This document shows, one piece after another, positions 38,254 through 41,935 of a stretch of DNA of 41,935 bases. Location: the NCBI GenBank assembly GCA_036524115.1, contig DATDCY010000088.1, positions 1-41,935 of the forward strand, in the 5' to 3' direction. A program made the translations under genes and the position numbers. Below the pieces are notes generated by a model. The model saw only the letters and a program-made list of their open reading frames with translations. It searched no databases and was not told where the DNA came from. Within the stretch, counting starts at the first letter, position 1, and every line of letters begins with the position of its first letter. This DNA comes from a bacterium (GTDB lineage Bacteria > JAUVQV01 > DATDCY01).

Positions 38254-38985
38254 GTGATCGTCGCAACATACCAGCCGTTCTTCGCGCCCTTCCCGGGGTT
38301 CTTCGCCAAGGCGCTGCTCGCCGACGTGCTCGTGCTCCTCGACACGGTACAGTTCCCCCAGCGCACCGGCTGGCTCACGCGCAACCGCTTCAAGAGCGAG
38401 CAGGGCGAGCTGTGGCTCACGATTCCGGTTCGGCGCCGTGGCCGAGGGCTCCAGCGCATCGACGAGGTGCGGATCGTGCGCGAGGGCTCCTGGGCGCGCA
38501 AGCACCTGCTCTCTCTCAAGGAGTCCTATCGGCGGGCGCCGTTCTTCCCCGACCACCTGCCTCTCCTCGAATCCCTGTTCGCGGACGTCCCCGACCGGCT
38601 GGTCGACCTCAACATCCCCATCCTCCGCCACTTCACCGAGCGCCTGGGATGCCGCGCGCGGGTCGTGCCTCTTTCCGAGCTGGGCATCGAGGCCCGGGAG
38701 CCGGAGCTGTCGGTCGCCATCTGCCGCACGCTGCGCGCCACCGCGTTCCTGACGCAGCGCCCCGCGGCGAAGTTCGTCTCCGGCGACCTGTTGTCGGCAG
38801 CGGGCGTCCAGCTGCTGACCTTTGCCTACCACCCCGAGATCCACCCCCAGCTCCACGGCGCGTTCATCCAGAACCTCTCGGCGCTCGACCTGCTGTCCTG
38901 CTGCGGGCCGCGGGCCCCCGAGGTGCTGCGCGGGTGGGTGCGTCCCCCGGCTCCGGGACAGCGGCACGCCGAGATCCGCCATTGA
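38254..38985 (+). CDS. WbqC family protein
   Basis: This 243-residue soluble protein matches the WbqC family, found in O-antigen and exopolysaccharide gene clusters and of unsettled biochemical role. It has the family start V-A-T-Y-Q-P-F-F-A-P-F-P-G-F-F, then L-L-D-T-V-Q-F-P-Q-R, N-R-F-K-S, and L-T-I-P-V. The GTG start at 38254 puts this motif at the N-terminus. Its position between membrane glycosyltransferase genes supports a surface-glycan role. A sigma-70 promoter for the next gene starts within a few bases of its stop. Confidence 0.85.
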   Translation: MIVATYQPFFAPFPGFFAKALLADVLVLLDTVQFPQRTGWLTRNRFKSEQGELWLTIPVRRRGRGLQRIDEVRIVREGSWARKHLLSLKESYRRAPFFPDHLPLLESLFADVPDRLVDLNIPILRHFTERLGCRARVVPLSELGIEAREPELSVAICRTLRATAFLTQRPAAKFVSGDLLSAAGVQLLTFAYHPEIHPQLHGAFIQNLSALDLLSCCGPRAPEVLRGWVRPPAPGQRHAEIRH

Positions 38986-38991
38986 CTCGCC

Positions 38992-39019
38992 TTGACCATC
39001 ACTCTCCAATACCTATAGA
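38992..39019 (+). promoter_or_regulatory. sigma-70 promoter of the AcfC-like gene
   Basis: TTGACC (38992-38997), a 16-base spacer and TATAGA (39014-39019) lie just before the ATG at 39030. RNA would start near 39026, leaving about four bases of leader and no Shine-Dalgarno. Confidence 0.65.
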
Positions 39020-39029
39020 CTCTCCGGCG

Positions 39030-39821
39030 ATGTTTGCCCTGGATCCGCGCATTCCTCCCGGCGGCGCGACGGCCGCGCGCCGGTGCTTCGCCGTCGGCGT
39101 CTGCACGGCCCTGATCACCCTCCTGTTGCCGCTGGCCGCGCCGGCCCCTGTTTCGGCTGACGGGCCACATACCGTCCTGCGCGCCTATGGCCCGGGAGGG
39201 CCGCACGAGGTCCTCAAGGAGTGCGCGGCCCTGTACCACAAGCTGTATGGCGAGACGGTCATGGTCTTCCGCGGCGGTCCGGGCACCCTGAGGCAGAAGG
39301 TCGCCCTCGACGGAGACCTCTTCTACGGCGGCGCCGAGTACATGCTGGAGGACTTCGACCGCGCCAACCCCGGGCTCCTCGACATGCGGACCGTCGAGCG
39401 GCTGCACCCGCGGCGCCTCGGCATCGTCGTCCGCAAGGGGAACCCGCGCGGCATCCGCGGCCTCGAGGACCTCCGGCGCACGGGGATCAGGGTCCTGCAG
39501 GCGAGCTTCGAGAACGTGTCGGGGTACCGCGGCGGGACGGCGGCGGGCGCCTCCCGCGACTCGGAAGAGCACACCGGCACGGAGGCGCTCAAGGCCTGGC
39601 GCTCCCACCCGGAGATCGATGCCTGGATCACCTACCGGTCGTGGCACGCCGTGCTCGCCGGGGAGGCCGACTTCATCGAGATCGCCGGCGACGGCGCTCT
39701 GCGCTTCACGCCCATCGCGCTCACCACCAGGACCTCCCACCGCCAGGCGGCCGCGAGGTTTGTCGCCTTCCTCAAGTCGCCCGAGGCCGAGCGCATCTTC
39801 CGGCAGCACGGCTGGGACTAG
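39030..39821 (+). CDS. AcfC-like periplasmic substrate-binding protein
   Basis: This 263-residue exported protein has a signal peptide ending V-S-A at residue 43. It includes R-R-C-F at 17-20, so Tat export is possible but the motif is weak. The mature part begins L-R-A-Y-G-P-G-G-P-H and has F-Y-G-G-A-E-Y-M, K-G-N-P-R-G-I-R-G-L-E-D-L and W-I-T-Y-R-S-W, as in accessory colonization factor AcfC proteins. These are ABC-type solute-binding folds related to sulfate/molybdate binders. No permease or ATPase gene is beside it, so its partner is elsewhere or it acts as a sensor. The ligand is not known. Confidence 0.75.
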   Translation: MFALDPRIPPGGATAARRCFAVGVCTALITLLLPLAAPAPVSADGPHTVLRAYGPGGPHEVLKECAALYHKLYGETVMVFRGGPGTLRQKVALDGDLFYGGAEYMLEDFDRANPGLLDMRTVERLHPRRLGIVVRKGNPRGIRGLEDLRRTGIRVLQASFENVSGYRGGTAAGASRDSEEHTGTEALKAWRSHPEIDAWITYRSWHAVLAGEADFIEIAGDGALRFTPIALTTRTSHRQAAARFVAFLKSPEAERIFRQHGWD

Positions 39822-39942
39822 GGGCGGGACCGCCCCGCCCGCGCTCCGCCCCACCGGCGGACGCACGCCACCCGCGGCGCTTGCGGCAGCCGACGCCGCT
39901 CGGCTACGCTGGTGGCCGCTTGTCGGCGACGGGAGGGCGGCA

Positions 39943-41541
39943 CTGAACACACGGGCGCGGTATCTCGCGGCGGGCACCGCCCTGGCGGCCGTCACCGCCC
40001 TCGTCTACGCCGGCACGCTCCGCCTCGGTTTCGTCTCCGACGACCTGCCATACGTCGTCGCCAACCGCCGTCTCCTCGACGGGTTCACCGCGACAAGCGT
40101 CGCGTGGGCCTTCACCTCCTTCGAGCAGGCGAACTGGCACCCGGTGACCTGGCTCAGCCACCTGCTCGATACGCGACTCTTCGGGCTGCGCCCCGCCGGC
40201 CACCACGCGACGAGCGTCCTGCTCCACGTGGTGAACGCCGTCCTGCTCCTCGGCCTGCTCCGGCGGCTGACGGGACGCCTCTGGCGCAGCGCCGCGGTGG
40301 CCGCGCTCTTCGCCCTGCACCCGCTGCGCGTCGAGTCGGTCGCGTGGGTCGCCGAGCGCAAGGACGTCCTCTGCGGCCTCTTCTGGATTCTCACGCTCGG
40401 CGCGTACGCCCGCTGGTGCGCGCGCCGCAGCGCGGGCCGGTACCTCGCGCTCCTCGCCTCCTTCGCGCTCGCTCTGATGTCCAAGCCGATGGCGGTGACT
40501 CTCCCGTTCGTGCTGTTGCTGCTGGACGCCTGGCCGCTGGGCCGCGCCCTGCGCCGCCCGCTGCCGGCCGCCCTCGCGAGGCTCATCGCCGAGAAGCTCC
40601 CGCTCTTCGCGCTGGCCGCCGGCTCCAGCGCGCTGACGCTGCTCGCCCAGGCGCGCTACGGCGCGATCTACCGCCCCGCCGGCTACGATCTTGCCGTGCG
40701 AGTGAAGGCCGCCTTCGTGGCGTACGCGGGGTATCTCGGGAAGACCTTCTGGCCCGAACCGCTCGTCTTCCTCTACCCGCTCGCTCCCGGCGGACAGCCG
40801 CTGGCCGCGGCACTTGCGGCCGCGGGCCTCCTGCTGGCGCTGACGGCGGGCGCGCTGGCGCTCTGGCGGCGCACGCCTGCGCTCGCGACTGGCTGGATCT
40901 GGTTCGCCGGCACGCTGGTCCCGGTGGCCGGCGTCGTGCAGGTGGGCATGCAGGCCATGGCCGACCGCTACACGTACCTGCCGCACGTCGGCCTCTTCAC
41001 GGCGCTGGTCTGGGGCGCCGCGGACCTCGCCGCGCGCCTCCCCCGCCTGCGGGCGCCGCTGATCGGGGCGCTCGTGGCGGCGCTGGCCGCGCTCGCGCTG
41101 CGCACCGCGGCGCAGCTGCCGCTCTGGCGCGACGAGGTGACGCTGTACCTTCACGCCGCGACGGCCACGCACGGCAACTGGCTGATGCACTATCGCGCGG
41201 CCATCGCGCTGGAACGGGAGGGCCGGGGCGCGGAGGCCGTCGTCCAGTACGAGGAGACCCTGCGCCTGCAGCCGACGCACGTGGAGGCCCGTCTCGCCCT
41301 CGCCCGGTTGCTCCAGAGCCAGGGGCGCTACGAGGAGGCGCTCGCGCACTACCGCCAGGCGACCATCTTCGGCCCGAACAGCGCGTCCGCCCAGAAGGGG
41401 CTGGCGGCGCTGCTCGAGTTGCGCGGCGATCTGGCGGAGGCGGTCGCCCACTACCGCGCGGCCGTCCGCCTCGAGCCGGGGAATGCCTATTACCGGGCGC
41501 TGCTCGAGCAGGCCATCGCCCGCCTCAACGCCCGCCGGTAG
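39943..41541 (+). CDS. membrane O-mannosyltransferase-like protein with C-terminal TPR repeats
   Basis: This ~532-residue protein has about ten N-terminal hydrophobic segments, with the periplasmic-loop motif F-V-S-D-D-L-P-Y near residue 26 and N-W-H-P-V-T-W-L-S-H. L-H-P-L-R-V-E-S-V-A-W-V-A-E-R-K-D follows near 125. From about residue 405 there are three TPR units (e.g. R-Y-E-E-A-L-A-H-Y-R-Q-A). This plan is common in bacterial TPR/GT-C proteins of unknown acceptor. No ATG, GTG or TTG in this frame fits between the upstream gene and the first helix. A CTG at 39943 with GGGAGGG just upstream is the best start, so the exact N-terminus is uncertain. Confidence 0.75.
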   Translation: MNTRARYLAAGTALAAVTALVYAGTLRLGFVSDDLPYVVANRRLLDGFTATSVAWAFTSFEQANWHPVTWLSHLLDTRLFGLRPAGHHATSVLLHVVNAVLLLGLLRRLTGRLWRSAAVAALFALHPLRVESVAWVAERKDVLCGLFWILTLGAYARWCARRSAGRYLALLASFALALMSKPMAVTLPFVLLLLDAWPLGRALRRPLPAALARLIAEKLPLFALAAGSSALTLLAQARYGAIYRPAGYDLAVRVKAAFVAYAGYLGKTFWPEPLVFLYPLAPGGQPLAAALAAAGLLLALTAGALALWRRTPALATGWIWFAGTLVPVAGVVQVGMQAMADRYTYLPHVGLFTALVWGAADLAARLPRLRAPLIGALVAALAALALRTAAQLPLWRDEVTLYLHAATATHGNWLMHYRAAIALEREGRGAEAVVQYEETLRLQPTHVEARLALARLLQSQGRYEEALAHYRQATIFGPNSASAQKGLAALLELRGDLAEAVAHYRAAVRLEPGNAYYRALLEQAIARLNARR

Positions 41542-41564
41542 CGCGCCGAACACCCCCGCCCCGG

Positions 41565-41935
41565 TCAGTGCTCCCGCCTGAGCCAGACGCCCCGTGCGCC
41601 GGGCGCCGGGTCGTAGGCCCCGAGCCACCGGCGGAACCGCGGGTCCTCCGGCGGCGTCCCGTGCACCTGGATGAACGCCTTGGGCCTGATGCGGCCGGTC
41701 CTCCCGAACAGCGGGTTCGGCCAGATCAGGAAATCCCGGTCCGCGTAGTAGAGGAACATCGGCGAGGGAGGGCGCAGCGCATAGGCGACGACGTCGGTTG
41801 GTGCCGTCAGCTGCTGCACCCGCGCCCCGAGCTTGACCTCGTAGCGCGCCGAGAGGATGGGCTTGTCGCGCGCCTCCAGCGCGGGCAGCGCGTGCAGGGC
41901 GAGCGCCGCGGCAACCGCCGCCGTGGCCACCACCC
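41565..41935 (-). CDS. C-terminal part of a probable membrane protein, truncated by window edge
   Basis: Only the last ~123 residues are visible; the frame is open to the right edge. It begins with a hydrophobic helix (A-T-A-A-V-A-A-A-L-A-L) and continues as a soluble tail with V-V-A-Y-A-L-R-P-P-S-P-M-F-L-Y-Y-A-D-R-D and W-L-G-A-Y-D-P at the end. The layout resembles the C-terminus of GT-C-type glycosyltransferases such as those nearby, but the catalytic part is missing from the window. It is convergent with the TPR gene, 23 bases away. Confidence 0.55.
   Translation of the reverse strand, partial: VVATAAVAAALALHALPALEARDKPILSARYEVKLGARVQQLTAPTDVVAYALRPPSPMFLYYADRDFLIWPNPLFGRTGRIRPKAFIQVHGTPPEDPRFRRWLGAYDPAPGARGVWLRREH

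Overview
The window is a high-GC, gene-dense stretch of about 42 kb with genes mostly on the + strand. It probably comes from a Gram-negative anaerobe. It encodes an outer-membrane barrel-like protein and exported proteins, several sigma-54 (-24/-12) promoters, a class III glutamine synthetase, and a MetV-MetF pair with an MvhD/FlpD-type electron-transfer subunit. That combination points to a Desulfobacterota / former Deltaproteobacteria-like lineage or a related uncultured phylum. The taxonomic call is an inference and is not firm.

Layout. (1) 3-9185: complex I genes nuoC (5' truncated by the window edge), D, H, I, J, K, L, M and N, tightly packed, with nuoD followed directly by nuoH and no nuoEFG between them. 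(2) 9185-9480: a palindrome-ended intergenic repeat and degenerate copies. (3) 9623-14364: a small internally duplicated protein of unknown function, a minus-strand PabB-PabC fusion, a YgiQ-type radical SAM protein and a VOC protein. (4) 14363-18070: a sigma-54-driven outer-membrane-type protein, then glutamine-dependent NAD synthetase and a class I glutamine amidotransferase behind another sigma-54-like promoter. (5) 18181-26545: NADPH glutamate synthase gltBD, then glnN behind a strong sigma-54 promoter with a 14-bp-arm palindrome upstream and an intrinsic terminator downstream. (6) 26602-34572: a second nitrogen/one-carbon operon, again behind a sigma-54-like promoter: an MvhD/FlpD-like subunit, MetV, MetF, a degenerate ferredoxin/glutamate-synthase-like protein, a ferredoxin-FMN glutamate synthase domain protein, and a fused glutaminase plus GXGXG protein. 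(7) 34635-41935: envelope/glycosylation genes (GT39-like membrane glycosyltransferases, WbqC family, TPR membrane protein) and an AcfC-like periplasmic binding protein. Several of these have promoters placed almost on the start codon.

How the genes work together. Regions 4 to 6 form a block of about 20 kb around glutamine and glutamate: glutamine synthesis (glnN), two glutamate synthase systems of different architecture, and glutamine-consuming enzymes. Four sigma-54-type promoters in this block suggest nitrogen- or redox-responsive control. The most unusual part is the six-gene operon at 26928-34572. It joins a ferredoxin/flavin-linked methylenetetrahydrofolate reductase module (MvhD-like, MetV, MetF) to a split, domain-shuffled ferredoxin-type glutamate synthase, with no HdrABC genes in view.
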